Positions 36,593 to 45,424 of a stretch of DNA of 64,000 nucleotides are shown one piece after another. The DNA lies in assembly GCA_004143945.1 (NCBI GenBank), contig SEHB01000009.1:1-64000 (forward strand), given 5' to 3'. Origin of the DNA: Lysobacteraceae bacterium (GTDB lineage Bacteria; Pseudomonadota; Gammaproteobacteria; Xanthomonadales; Rhodanobacteraceae). The translations under genes and the position numbers were made by a program. Each line of letters starts with the position of its first letter. Positions within the stretch are counted from its first letter, which is position 1. The notes beneath the pieces were generated by a model. That model was not told where the DNA came from and made no database searches. It saw only the letters and a program-made list of their open reading frames with translations.

Positions 36593-37540
36593 ATGACCGC
36601 CCGCACGCTCGGACACTCCGGCCTCACGGTCCAGCCGCTCGCGCTCGGCGGCAACGTGTTCGGCTGGACCCTCGATGAAGCCGCCTCGTTCCGCGTGCTC
36701 GACGCGTTCGTCGATGCCGGACTCGACCTCATCGACACCGCAGACGTCTACCCGGCCTGGGTGCCCGGCAACGAGGGCGGCGAATCCGAAGCGATCATCG
36801 GCCGCTGGCTCGCTCAGGGCGGACGGCGCGACAAGGTCTTGATCGCGACCAAGGTCGCGAAGTGGGATCGGCGCAAGGGTCTGTCACCCGCGAACATCGA
36901 AGCCGCTGCCGACGATTCGCTGCGCCGACTCGGCGTCGACGTGATCGACCTCTACTTCGCGCACGAAGACGACGCCTCGGTCGCGCTCGAGGACACGCTC
37001 GGCGCGTTCGCCCGCCTGATCGAGCGCGGCAAGGTGCGTGCGATCGGCGCCTCGAACTACGACGCGAGTCGCCTCGCCGAAGCACTCGACACGAGCGCGC
37101 GGCACGGCCTGCCCCGCTACGAGGTCCTGCAGCCCGAGTACAACCTCGTCGCGCGCAAGGACTACGAAACCCGGCTCGCGCCGATCGTGGCCGGACACGG
37201 ACTCGGCGTCGTGCCGTATTACGCGCTCGCGAGCGGATTCCTGACCGGCAAGTACCGCAGCGAAGCCGACCTCGGCAAGAGCAAGGCGCGCGCTGGCGCG
37301 GCCGCGCGCTACCTCAACGGCCACGGCCTGCGCGTGCTCGCGACGCTCGACGACGTGGCGAAGCGCCACGATGCGACACCGGCGCAGGTCGCGCTCGCGT
37401 GGCTGATCGCGCGCCCCGGCATCACCGCGCCGATCGCGAGCGCGACCAGCGTCGCGCAGGTGCAGGAACTCGCGGGCGCGGTGCGGCTGAAGCTGTCGCG
37501 CGACGATCTCGACGCGCTCGAGCTCGCGAGCAACGCCTGA
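36593..37540 (+). CDS. Aldo/keto reductase
   Basis: MTARTLGHSGLTVQPLALGGNVFGWT...DLIDTADVYPAW...LIATKVAKW...DLYFAHEDD...VRAIGASNYDASRLAEAL. Confidence 0.95.
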   Translation: MTARTLGHSGLTVQPLALGGNVFGWTLDEAASFRVLDAFVDAGLDLIDTADVYPAWVPGNEGGESEAIIGRWLAQGGRRDKVLIATKVAKWDRRKGLSPANIEAAADDSLRRLGVDVIDLYFAHEDDASVALEDTLGAFARLIERGKVRAIGASNYDASRLAEALDTSARHGLPRYEVLQPEYNLVARKDYETRLAPIVAGHGLGVVPYYALASGFLTGKYRSEADLGKSKARAGAAARYLNGHGLRVLATLDDVAKRHDATPAQVALAWLIARPGITAPIASATSVAQVQELAGAVRLKLSRDDLDALELASNA

Positions 37541-37627
37541 GAGGGGCCGCGCGAGCGCGACGAAACCCGCCGCGCGCGCTGAGCGCTTCACGCCGGAGCA
37601 TATGCCCGCATCGCCGCGGGCGAACGC

Positions 37628-38401
37628 TCAGGCGCTCTCCGCCAGCACGCTCGCAGACAGCGTCGCCGGCGCGAGCGCGCGGCCGATGAACCGGTAGCTC
37701 GGCACGCGCGCGAGCGGCAGCCACGGCAGCGGCGACGACGCCTCGACGACATGGTGCAGCGGCAGGCACCGACGCAGCGCCGGCAGGTGCGCGGGGTCGA
37801 GGCGCACGCCGTCGTGCGCGAACCAGCGTGGCCAGAACCAGCGCATGAGCGCGTGATGCTGCACGCGGCCGCGATCGGCCTGCGCAGGCGAGACGTGGAA
37901 GTCGACCACGGCGAGTACGCCACCGGGCCGCAGCATCGCGACTGCATTGTCGATCGCGGCGCGCCAGTCGGGAATCATCGTCAGCGCATAGGACAGGATC
38001 ACGACGTCCGCAGGCACGGCCGGTTGCCAGCGCGTCGCGTCCGCTTCGATCACGTGCATCTGCGGGATCCGCCGCGCGCGCTCGCGCGCGCGGGCGAGCA
38101 GCGGCGCGCAAAGGTCGACGACCTCGTACGACGCGATGCGCGCGAGGCGTTCGCCGAAGAACTCCGCATTGCGCCCGGTGCCACCGCCGAGTTCGATGAT
38201 GCGCGCCTCGGCCGGCAACTCGATCGAGGCGACGAGCTCGGCACGGCCGGCCAGCAGGCGTTCGCGGAACGCGTCGTAATGCGCCGATTGCGCCGAGTAG
38301 AAGCGCGTCAGCGCCTCGGCATGCGAGCCCGCGCGCGGCATCCCGCGCAACAGGCGCGCGAGTACCGCCGCATCGCCGCGCAGCGCATCAAGCCGGGACA
38401 T
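37628..38401 (-). CDS. btaB: SAM-dependent methyltransferase, BtaB-like
   Basis: YSAQSAHYDAFRERLLAGRAELVASIELPAEARIIELGGGTGRNAEFFG...VVDFHVSPA...WPRWFAHDGVRLDPAHLPAL; overlaps btaA by 14 bp. Confidence 0.8.
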   Translation of the reverse strand: MSRLDALRGDAAVLARLLRGMPRAGSHAEALTRFYSAQSAHYDAFRERLLAGRAELVASIELPAEARIIELGGGTGRNAEFFGERLARIASYEVVDLCAPLLARARERARRIPQMHVIEADATRWQPAVPADVVILSYALTMIPDWRAAIDNAVAMLRPGGVLAVVDFHVSPAQADRGRVQHHALMRWFWPRWFAHDGVRLDPAHLPALRRCLPLHHVVEASSPLPWLPLARVPSYRFIGRALAPATLSASVLAESA

Positions 38402-39590
38402 CGGCGATCACGAAGCCGGGATAGGTGTGCACGCGATCGTGCGGCTGCAGCGCGATCGCTTCGCCGTCCATGAAGCGGAACGCATCACGCAGGCGCTCCC
38501 GCGCGGGCCCGATGCGCACCTGCTCGAGGTAGGCCGGCCGCGCCTGCGCGCTGCGCAGCAGGATGCGCGCGCCCGGCGCCGCGCGCGCACGGATCGCCTC
38601 CCATTCCTCGACGAGCGCATCGGGGTGGCACGAACTCATCCAGTCCATGTGGTCGAGCAGCACGAAGCGCGAGATCTGCGCGTCGTGCGCCTGCAGGAAG
38701 CGCGTGACCGTGGTCGTGCGGGTTTCGATGCGGTCCGCGAGGCCGTGCTTGAGGCGTTCGAAATTGGCGGGCTTCAGGTATTCCGGGCAGCAATCGCGGC
38801 GGTAGCGGCCGGCGAGGTAGACGTGCCAGAAGTAGTTGTCCGACAACGGCAGCTGCCGACACACGTACTGGATCGCAGCGCGGATGTAGCCCGCCGCGCC
38901 GCCCGCATGCTGTGCCTCGACCAGCCGTCGCTGCGCGGTCGGCACGCCGAGCAGGCTCATCACCGATTGCCGCGCGATCAGCCAGTTCACCGGCCCGCTC
39001 CACAACGCGGGCGCGACGCGCCGGTCGTAGATCGCGCGCTGGCGCACCAGGTCGCGCGCGCCGAGCAGGTCCTCGACCGCGTCGCGCAGGCGCGGCCGCG
39101 CCGCGAAGTATGCGCGGACGCCGCGCGCGACGAGCCCGGACAGGCCGCGGAAATAGAAGCCGGTGTCCTTGCACGTGAACCAGTGCGTGCGTTCGTCCCA
39201 CCACGTGCGCGCGACGTCGGGAAGGTCCGCGCGCAGCACGTCGTGGTAGGCCTGCAGGAAGCGCGGATGGTGGCCCTCGCCGAACAGCGCGAAGAAGTCG
39301 TCGAAAGCGAGGCGGCGCACGCCCGCGAGCTTGAGCTGCAGCAGCGCGTTCTGGCGTGGATTCGCATCGACCGCGAAGATCCGGCGCGGCGCGTCGAGTG
39401 CGTAGTCGAGCGCATTGCAGCCCGCGCTGGTGATCGCGAGCACGCTGTCGTCGGCGCCCAGCGCGAGCGCGCGGCGATCCACCGCGGGATCTTCCCAGCA
39501 CGTGTTGTAGACGAGGCTGCGCGAGGTGATCGCGTCGAAGATCCGCTGGTCGAGCTTTTCGCGCAGGGTCGGATGGGCCATGGCCGGCAA
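38388..39590 (-). CDS. btaA: DUF3419/BtaA-like S-adenosylmethionine:diacylglycerol 3-amino-3-carboxypropyl transferase
   Basis: RIFDAITSRSLVYNTCWEDPAVDRRALALGADDSVLAITSAGCNALDYALDAPRRIFAVDANPRQNALLQLKLAGVR...FLLDHMDWM: DUF3419 signature. Confidence 0.88.
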   Translation of the reverse strand: MPAMAHPTLREKLDQRIFDAITSRSLVYNTCWEDPAVDRRALALGADDSVLAITSAGCNALDYALDAPRRIFAVDANPRQNALLQLKLAGVRRLAFDDFFALFGEGHHPRFLQAYHDVLRADLPDVARTWWDERTHWFTCKDTGFYFRGLSGLVARGVRAYFAARPRLRDAVEDLLGARDLVRQRAIYDRRVAPALWSGPVNWLIARQSVMSLLGVPTAQRRLVEAQHAGGAAGYIRAAIQYVCRQLPLSDNYFWHVYLAGRYRRDCCPEYLKPANFERLKHGLADRIETRTTTVTRFLQAHDAQISRFVLLDHMDWMSSCHPDALVEEWEAIRARAAPGARILLRSAQARPAYLEQVRIGPARERLRDAFRFMDGEAIALQPHDRVHTYPGFVIADVPA

Positions 39591-39627
39591 TGCCGCAGGT
39601 GCGATGCGCGCACGCTAGCCAGCCGAT

Positions 39628-39658
39628 GTGACAGCCGCGTGGCCGCGCACGCTGTCAC
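39628..39658. promoter_or_regulatory. Perfect 8-bp inverted repeat GTGACAGC-N15-GCTGTCAC in the divergent btaA/phosphoesterase promoter region
   Basis: gtgacagc cgcgtggccgcgcac gctgtcac read directly; candidate operator. Confidence 0.45.
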
Positions 39659-39755
39659 CGCCGCGAAACCGCATCGACACCGGCCGGCAACCGCATGGAA
39701 ATGCCCGCGTGACGCGAGCAGGCGAGCATGCGCCGGACCGGAAAGGGGACCCGCG

Positions 39756-40550
39756 ATGAACCGCACATCGTATCGCAGCGTATTCGTTTCCGACGTGCAC
39801 CTCGGCCTCGCCGACTGCCAGGCGGGCTTCCTGCTCGACTTCCTGCGCTCGATGCGCTGCGAACGCCTGTACCTGGTCGGCGACATCATCGACCTCGAGA
39901 ACATGGCGCGCCGGCCGTACTGGCATTCGAGCCATGGCGCGGTCGTCGCCGAGGTGATCGCGATCGCCGCGCTTGGAACGCGCGTGACCTACATCCCGGG
40001 CAACCATGATGCAGCGCTGCGCCAGCTCGCCGGACAGCGCATCGCGGGCATCGACTTCGCGCTCCACGCGAACCACGTCGCCGCCGACGGCCGGCGCTAC
40101 CTCGTCTCGCACGGCGACGAGTTCGACGCGCACGGCTCCACGCCAGCCTGGCTGCTGCGGCTTGGCGACGTGCTTCAGGGCGTCGTGTGCGCGCTCAATC
40201 GCCGCTGCAACCGCGTGCTGCGCTTCTGCGGCTGCGACTACCGGCCGCTGTCGGTCGGCATCAAGGCGCGCATCGGCGCGGCGCGGCGCTTCATCCACGA
40301 CTTCGAGCGGCGCGTGGCCGAGCACGCGCGCCGCGAGGGCTACGACGGACACATCTGCGGCCACATCCATTTCGCCGCGATGCGCGAACATGCAGGCGCG
40401 CTCTACCTCAACGACGGCGACTGGGTCGAACACTGCACGGCACTGGTCGAGCATGCCGACGGCACGTTCGAGCTGCTGCACTGGACTGGCCGGGGCGTGA
40501 GCCTCGCGCAAAGCGCCGCGCAGCCGATCGCATTGCCGGCGGCCGCGTGA
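39756..40550 (+). CDS. Calcineurin-like metallophosphoesterase of the LpxH/PlcP-like family
   Basis: VFVSDVHLGLADCQAGFLLDFLRSMRCERLYLVGDIIDLENMARRPYWHSSH...YIPGNHDAALRQ...YLVSHGDEFDAH...GYDGHICGHIHFAAM...YLNDGDWVEHCTALVEHADGTFELLHW. Confidence 0.9.
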   Translation: MNRTSYRSVFVSDVHLGLADCQAGFLLDFLRSMRCERLYLVGDIIDLENMARRPYWHSSHGAVVAEVIAIAALGTRVTYIPGNHDAALRQLAGQRIAGIDFALHANHVAADGRRYLVSHGDEFDAHGSTPAWLLRLGDVLQGVVCALNRRCNRVLRFCGCDYRPLSVGIKARIGAARRFIHDFERRVAEHARREGYDGHICGHIHFAAMREHAGALYLNDGDWVEHCTALVEHADGTFELLHWTGRGVSLAQSAAQPIALPAAA

Positions 40551-40577
40551 TCGATGCGCGGTGCTCGCGTGCATTGC

Positions 40578-40650
40578 GGCGATCGGAGCGCACGGCCCGG
40601 GGCTGAAGCCCCTCCCACGAGAGCGGGCCCGCGCGTCCTGCTACGTCCCG
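40578..40650. repeat. Dispersed palindromic element (CGGCGATCGGA..CGGGGCTGAAGCCCCTCCCAC)
   Basis: cggcgatcggagcgcacggcccggggctgaagcccctcccacgagagcgg; shares flanks with the 60-bp array at 17971. Confidence 0.85.
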
Positions 40651-40672
40651 CCCTGCACGTTCGCCAAGGCCA

Positions 40673-42718
40673 TCAGCCGTGCGGCGGCAGCTCGTAGACG
40701 TACACCGAGATCGTGCCGGTCGCGGTGCCGCCGCGACCGTCGGAGACGGTGTACTCGAACCAGTCCTGCCCGAACCAGCCGTGCACCGATTCATAGTGCA
40801 CGCTGCCGTCGGGATTGAGCGTGACGGTATTGGTCGGCAGGGGACCCGTGTGGTTGACCGAGACCACGGTCAGCACGTCGCCGTCGGGATCGGAAGTGGC
40901 CTGCAGCACGGGGATGTCGATCGAGCTGCCCTTGAGCACGCGCACCGACAACGGTCCCGCGGCCGGAGGCTGGTTCGGCGCGCTCACGCTGACGTGCACA
41001 GTCGCGCTCGCCTCGCCGCCGCGACCATCGCTGATGGTGTAGCTGAAGCTGTCCTCGCCGAGGTAGCCGGCCGCGGGCGTGTAGCTGACGCCACCCGCGG
41101 TCGCGACCGCGCTGCCATGCGCGGCACCGGACACCGCGATGACGAGGAGCGGATCGCCGTCCGGATCGCTGTCGTTCGCGAGCACCGCGACCGGATTGTC
41201 CTGCGAGTCCGGCGCGACCGCGATCGTGTCGTCCTGCGCGACCGGCGGCTGGTTCACGTATTCCTTCGGCCCGAGCGTGGTCGTGCTCGACGTCTCCTCG
41301 AATCGGTACACGTCGACCGTGCGCTTGTGCTCGGCCGGGTTGCGCAATGCGCGCTCGATCCATGCCGGGGGCGCGGCGACGGGTTCACGCACCCACTCGA
41401 CCTGCGATTCCGGCGGCAGTGGCGGCGGCGCGACCGTGCGTTCCTCGATCGTCAGGAAGTCGACGTCGACGCGGCGGTTCTTCTGCCGGTTCGCGGGCGT
41501 GTCGTTCGGGAACGCGGGATTGAGCTCGCCCTCGCCGCGCGCGTCGATCTGGTCGGCGGGCACGCCGCGCGAGACGAGATAGCGCTTCGCGCTTTCGGCG
41601 CGGCGTTCGGACAGTTTCTGGTTGTACGCGACGCTGCCGACCGCGTCGGCATGGCCGACTACCGAGATGCGGCTGACGCGCTCGACGCCGTTGAGCCTGG
41701 CGACGAGTTCGTCGAGCGCGGCGATCGCGTCGGGACGCAGTTCGTCGTGGTCGAAGTCGAAGAATGCGTCGCCGTCGAGGCGCACCTCGTTGCGGATCAC
41801 CTGCGGCGCCGCAGGCGGCGCCGGATCGGCGACGCTGCGCTCGACCTCGACCATCCGGTAGGGCTCGCGTGCGCGATGGTTCTCGCCGATGTCGTAGCGC
41901 AGCAGCAGCCACGCGCGCGTGTCGTTGCGGTCGATCTCGAAATCGCCGTTCTTGCGCAAGCCCTCGCCGAGCAGCGACAGGCTGAAGCCGGTGTTCGCGA
42001 AGTACTTGTCGAGCCCGAGCGAGACCGTCCACTGGTCCGAGTCGTGGTCCCCGCGTTCGTAGTCGAGGCCGCCGCGGAGGCGCAGCAGCGGCGCATCGAA
42101 GTAGCGACCGAAGCGCACGCCAATGCCGTTGTCGTACGGATGCTCGAACAGTTTGGTCAGCGTCTCGATCGTCTGCGTCTGCGTGTAGTCGCCGTTCGCG
42201 TCGCTGCCCGAGATCTGCGTGATGTCGGTCACCAGCGTGCTGCCCGCGAAACGCGAACCCGAGGTCGCATGCATGAGGTAACCGTCGATCGAGAAGTCGC
42301 GCTTCTCCCAACCGAGGCCGAGCGAGACCTTGCGGTCCTTCCACGCGTTCTGGTCGAACGCGCCGAACGCCTTGAGCACGCTCACGGAATCGGGGGCGTC
42401 GATGGCCTCGCGCGCGTCGCCGCGCAACCAGTGGTAGCCCAGCTGCACGCCGCCGGCGCCGCCATGGCCGAGCCAGAGCTGGCCGAGCCAGGCGCGCTCG
42501 TCGGTCTTGCCGAAGATCGCGAGCACCTCGCCGAGCACTTCGCCGTCGTCATCGATGCCGAGCGACACGCGCGCATTCGATCCGACGTAGGTGATCGGCA
42601 CGCTCGCATCGGAGCCGGGTCGCGGTGCGTCCGGCGTGGCGGGCGGCGCGACCTGCGCGCAGAGCGTGGACGACAATGCGAATCCGATCGCGACCGGCAA
42701 CAGCTTGCGACGAGCCAT
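40673..42718 (-). CDS. Outer-membrane protein: beta-barrel-like N-terminus, OmpA C-like domain, then two Ig/cadherin-like domains
   Basis: Signal peptide MARRKLLPVAIGFALSSTLCAQ; OmpA: FFDFDHDELRPDAIAALDELVARL...YNQKLSERRAESAKRYLVSRGVPADQIDARGEG...NRQKNRRVDVDF; VNQPPVAQDDTIAV..VLANDSDPDGDPL..YTPAAGYLGEDSFSYTISDGRGG and a second copy. Confidence 0.9.
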   Translation of the reverse strand: MARRKLLPVAIGFALSSTLCAQVAPPATPDAPRPGSDASVPITYVGSNARVSLGIDDDGEVLGEVLAIFGKTDERAWLGQLWLGHGGAGGVQLGYHWLRGDAREAIDAPDSVSVLKAFGAFDQNAWKDRKVSLGLGWEKRDFSIDGYLMHATSGSRFAGSTLVTDITQISGSDANGDYTQTQTIETLTKLFEHPYDNGIGVRFGRYFDAPLLRLRGGLDYERGDHDSDQWTVSLGLDKYFANTGFSLSLLGEGLRKNGDFEIDRNDTRAWLLLRYDIGENHRAREPYRMVEVERSVADPAPPAAPQVIRNEVRLDGDAFFDFDHDELRPDAIAALDELVARLNGVERVSRISVVGHADAVGSVAYNQKLSERRAESAKRYLVSRGVPADQIDARGEGELNPAFPNDTPANRQKNRRVDVDFLTIEERTVAPPPLPPESQVEWVREPVAAPPAWIERALRNPAEHKRTVDVYRFEETSSTTTLGPKEYVNQPPVAQDDTIAVAPDSQDNPVAVLANDSDPDGDPLLVIAVSGAAHGSAVATAGGVSYTPAAGYLGEDSFSYTISDGRGGEASATVHVSVSAPNQPPAAGPLSVRVLKGSSIDIPVLQATSDPDGDVLTVVSVNHTGPLPTNTVTLNPDGSVHYESVHGWFGQDWFEYTVSDGRGGTATGTISVYVYELPPHG

Positions 42719-42922
42719 GACACCCTCCCGAGTCGATGCAGCAGTCCTTGCAGGCTCGAGCCGTCCGCGTCGCGGCGGTTCGAACCCGGCACCACCATGC
42801 CCTTGTGGAAAACGCGTCACCGCGCGATCCGGCGCGCAGTATCGCCGATATCACCGGCACCACCAAACGCCGGCCGCGGCCGACCGGCGTATCATGGCGG
42901 GCCCGTTTTCCCGGAAAATCCC

Positions 42923-43846
42923 ATGACGCTTGCCCCCGCCACGCGCGCCCGCATCGAGGCGTTGCTCGCCGACCACCCGGTCGTCCTGTTCATGAAAGGC
43001 ACGCGCGAGGCACCGCAGTGCGGCTTTTCGGCCGCCGCGATCGACCGCCTCGACGCCCTGCTGGAGCACTACGCGACGGTCGACGTGCTCGCCGACGAGG
43101 AAATCCGCTCGGGCATCAAGGCGTTCGGCAACTGGCCGACGATCCCGCAACTCTATGTCGGCGGTGAACTCGTCGGCGGATCGGACATCGTGCAGGCGAT
43201 GTTCGATTCGGGCGAACTGCACCGCCTGCTCGGCGCGTCCGAGCCGGACCGCTCCCCGCCCGAGCTCACGATCTCCGACGCTGCGGTCGAGAAGGTGCGC
43301 GCCGCGCTCGCCGAAGCCGGCGACCTGCGCCTGTTCCTGATCGTCGATGGCCGCTTCCAGCCGCAGTTCCAGCTGCGCGAACCCGGCGCCAACGACATCG
43401 TGACGGTCGCGAACGGCCTCGAGCTGCGCTTCGACGTCGCCAGCGCGCAGCGCGCGCGCGGCGCCAGCATCGACTGGACGCGCACGCCGCACGGCGAAGG
43501 CCTCGCGATCCACCTGCCGATGGCGCCGCAGGCGATCAAGTCGCTCGACGTGCAGGCGCTCAGGCACCGCCTCGACAGCAGGGACATCACGGTCATCGAC
43601 GTGCGCCCCGAGGCCGATCGCGCACGCGCGCCGTTCGCGGGCGCCGAGGTGTTCGAGCCGGAGACGCATGCGCGCCTGACTTCGCTGCCCAAGCACACGC
43701 CGCTCGCGTTCATCTGCCACCACGGCAACTCGAGCCGCAACGCGGCCGAACACTTCCGCGAACACGGCTTCACCGATCTCTACAACGTCGAAGGCGGCAT
43801 CGACGCATGGTCGCGCGAGGTCGATCCGTCGGTGCCGCGCTACTGA
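42923..43846 (+). CDS. Monothiol glutaredoxin (Grx4 type) fused to an IscA-like region and a rhodanese domain
   Basis: VVLFMKGTREAPQCGFSAAAID..FGNWPTIPQLYVGGELVGGSDIVQAM; ELTISDAAVEKVRAAL; rhodanese VIDVRPEADRA..FICHHGNSSRNAAEHFREHGFTDLYNVEGGIDAW. Confidence 0.95.
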   Translation: MTLAPATRARIEALLADHPVVLFMKGTREAPQCGFSAAAIDRLDALLEHYATVDVLADEEIRSGIKAFGNWPTIPQLYVGGELVGGSDIVQAMFDSGELHRLLGASEPDRSPPELTISDAAVEKVRAALAEAGDLRLFLIVDGRFQPQFQLREPGANDIVTVANGLELRFDVASAQRARGASIDWTRTPHGEGLAIHLPMAPQAIKSLDVQALRHRLDSRDITVIDVRPEADRARAPFAGAEVFEPETHARLTSLPKHTPLAFICHHGNSSRNAAEHFREHGFTDLYNVEGGIDAWSREVDPSVPRY

Positions 43847-43933
43847 ACGGCCGGACGCCTGGCGCCTCCGGAATGCGCCAGGCCGGACTGGCTGCAGCCT
43901 CCGCCACTCAATCCCCGATCGGGCCTTCATCGC

Positions 43934-44455
43934 ATGCATTCCATCGAGGCCCTGATCCGCCCGATCACGGACTTCCCGGCGCCGGGGGTCACCTTCCGCG
44001 ACATCACGCCGTTGCTCGCGGATGCGGCCGCGTTCGCGCGCAGCATCGAGCTGCTCGCCGAACCGTGGCACGGTGCGCGCGTGCAGGTGGTCTGCGCGAT
44101 CGAGGCGCGCGGATTCGTGTTCGGCGCCGCGCTCGCGCAGTCGCTGGGCTGCGGCTTCGTGCCGCTGCGCAAACCCGGCAAGCTGCCGCCGCCGGTGCGC
44201 ACGGTCGAATACGCGCTCGAGTACGGCAGCGACCGCCTCGAGATGCGGGCCGACGCGTTGCAGGCCGGCAGTCGCGTGCTGCTCGTCGACGATGTGCTCG
44301 CGACGGGCGGCACGCTGATCGCTGCGCGCACGCTGGTGGCGCAGGCAGGCGTCGTGGTCGTCGGCGCCGCCGTGTTGCTTGAACTGCCCGCGCTCGGAGG
44401 GCGGGCGCGCTGGGGCGGCGGCGCGCCCCTGCACAGTCTCCTGCTCTGCGTGTAG
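43934..44455 (+). CDS. apt: Adenine phosphoribosyltransferase
   Basis: LIRPITDFPAPGVTFRDITPLLAD...AIEARGFVFGAALAQSLGCGFVPLRKPGKLP...VLLVDDVLATGGTLIAARTLV. Confidence 0.97.
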   Translation: MHSIEALIRPITDFPAPGVTFRDITPLLADAAAFARSIELLAEPWHGARVQVVCAIEARGFVFGAALAQSLGCGFVPLRKPGKLPPPVRTVEYALEYGSDRLEMRADALQAGSRVLLVDDVLATGGTLIAARTLVAQAGVVVVGAAVLLELPALGGRARWGGGAPLHSLLLCV

Positions 44456-44528
44456 GTACGCGGAGGCGCCATCGGATCGCCGCGGACACATGCGGGCGTT
44501 CCGCCGCGATGTCGTGGCGGGTGCCGCA

Positions 44529-45314
44529 TCAGGAACTTTCGTCTTCGAACCGCAGGTGCTTCACGCTGCGGCCATTGCGGCGCACGAGCTTCAGCGCCTC
44601 GATGCCGATGCGGATGTGCGCGTCGACGAAGTTCGCGGTGATCGAGCGGTCGCTCGCCTCGGTTTTCACGCCCTCGGGGATCATCGGCTGGTCCGACACC
44701 AGCAACAGCGCGCCACACGGGATGTGGTTCGCGAAGCCGGCCGCGAAGATCGTCGCGGTTTCCATGTCGATCGCCATGCAGCGCGTGCGGCGCAGGTAGT
44801 CCTTGAACGCGGTGTCGTGCTCCCACACGCGCCGGTTGGTCGTGTAGACCGTGCCGGTCCAGTAGTCGTGTCCGAGGTCGCGGATCATCGTGGAGACCGC
44901 GCGCTGCAGCTGGAACGCGGGCAACGCTGGCACTTCGGGCGGAAGATAATCGTTGCTCGTGCCCTCGCCGCGGATCGCGGCGATCGGCAGCACGAGGTCG
45001 CCGAGACGGTTCTTGCGCTTGAGGCCACCGCACTTGCCGAGGAACAGGCAAGCCTTCGGTGCGATCGCCGCGAGCAGGTCCATCATCGTCGCCGCGTTCG
45101 GGCTTCCCATGCCGAAGTTCACGAGCGTGATGCCGTCCGCGGTCGCGTTCGGCATCGGGCGGTCGCGACCGTTGACCGGCACGCCGTGCCACTCGGCGAA
45201 CACCTCGACGTAGTGACCGAAGTTCGTCAGCAGCACGTGCTGTCCGAACGCTTCGAGCGGCGTGCCGGTGTAGCGCGGCAGCCAGTTGTCGACGATCTCC
45301 TTCTTGTTCTTCAT
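44529..45314 (-). CDS. amn: AMP nucleosidase
   Basis: MKNKKEIVDNWLPRYTGTPLEAFGQHVLLTNFGHYVEVFAEWHGVPVNG...NFGMGSPNAATMMDLL...KACLFLGKCGGLK...CMAIDMETATIFAAGFAN. Confidence 0.93.
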   Translation of the reverse strand: MKNKKEIVDNWLPRYTGTPLEAFGQHVLLTNFGHYVEVFAEWHGVPVNGRDRPMPNATADGITLVNFGMGSPNAATMMDLLAAIAPKACLFLGKCGGLKRKNRLGDLVLPIAAIRGEGTSNDYLPPEVPALPAFQLQRAVSTMIRDLGHDYWTGTVYTTNRRVWEHDTAFKDYLRRTRCMAIDMETATIFAAGFANHIPCGALLLVSDQPMIPEGVKTEASDRSITANFVDAHIRIGIEALKLVRRNGRSVKHLRFEDESS

Positions 45315-45424
45315 CGCGTGATGGTCGCAGGTCCGCGTCGGTCGCCGCAATCGTCGCGACCCGGCGTCCCGGTCAGTTCAGCCGACGCAGGCATAATCGT
45401 GCACGGATTCCCGCGGAGGCCGTC

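Noticed and set aside
39591-39755. Standard Pho box in the btaA/phosphoesterase intergenic region
   Set aside because: CTGTCAC occurs, but there is no second direct half-site at the usual 11-bp spacing; only the inverted repeat is supported.
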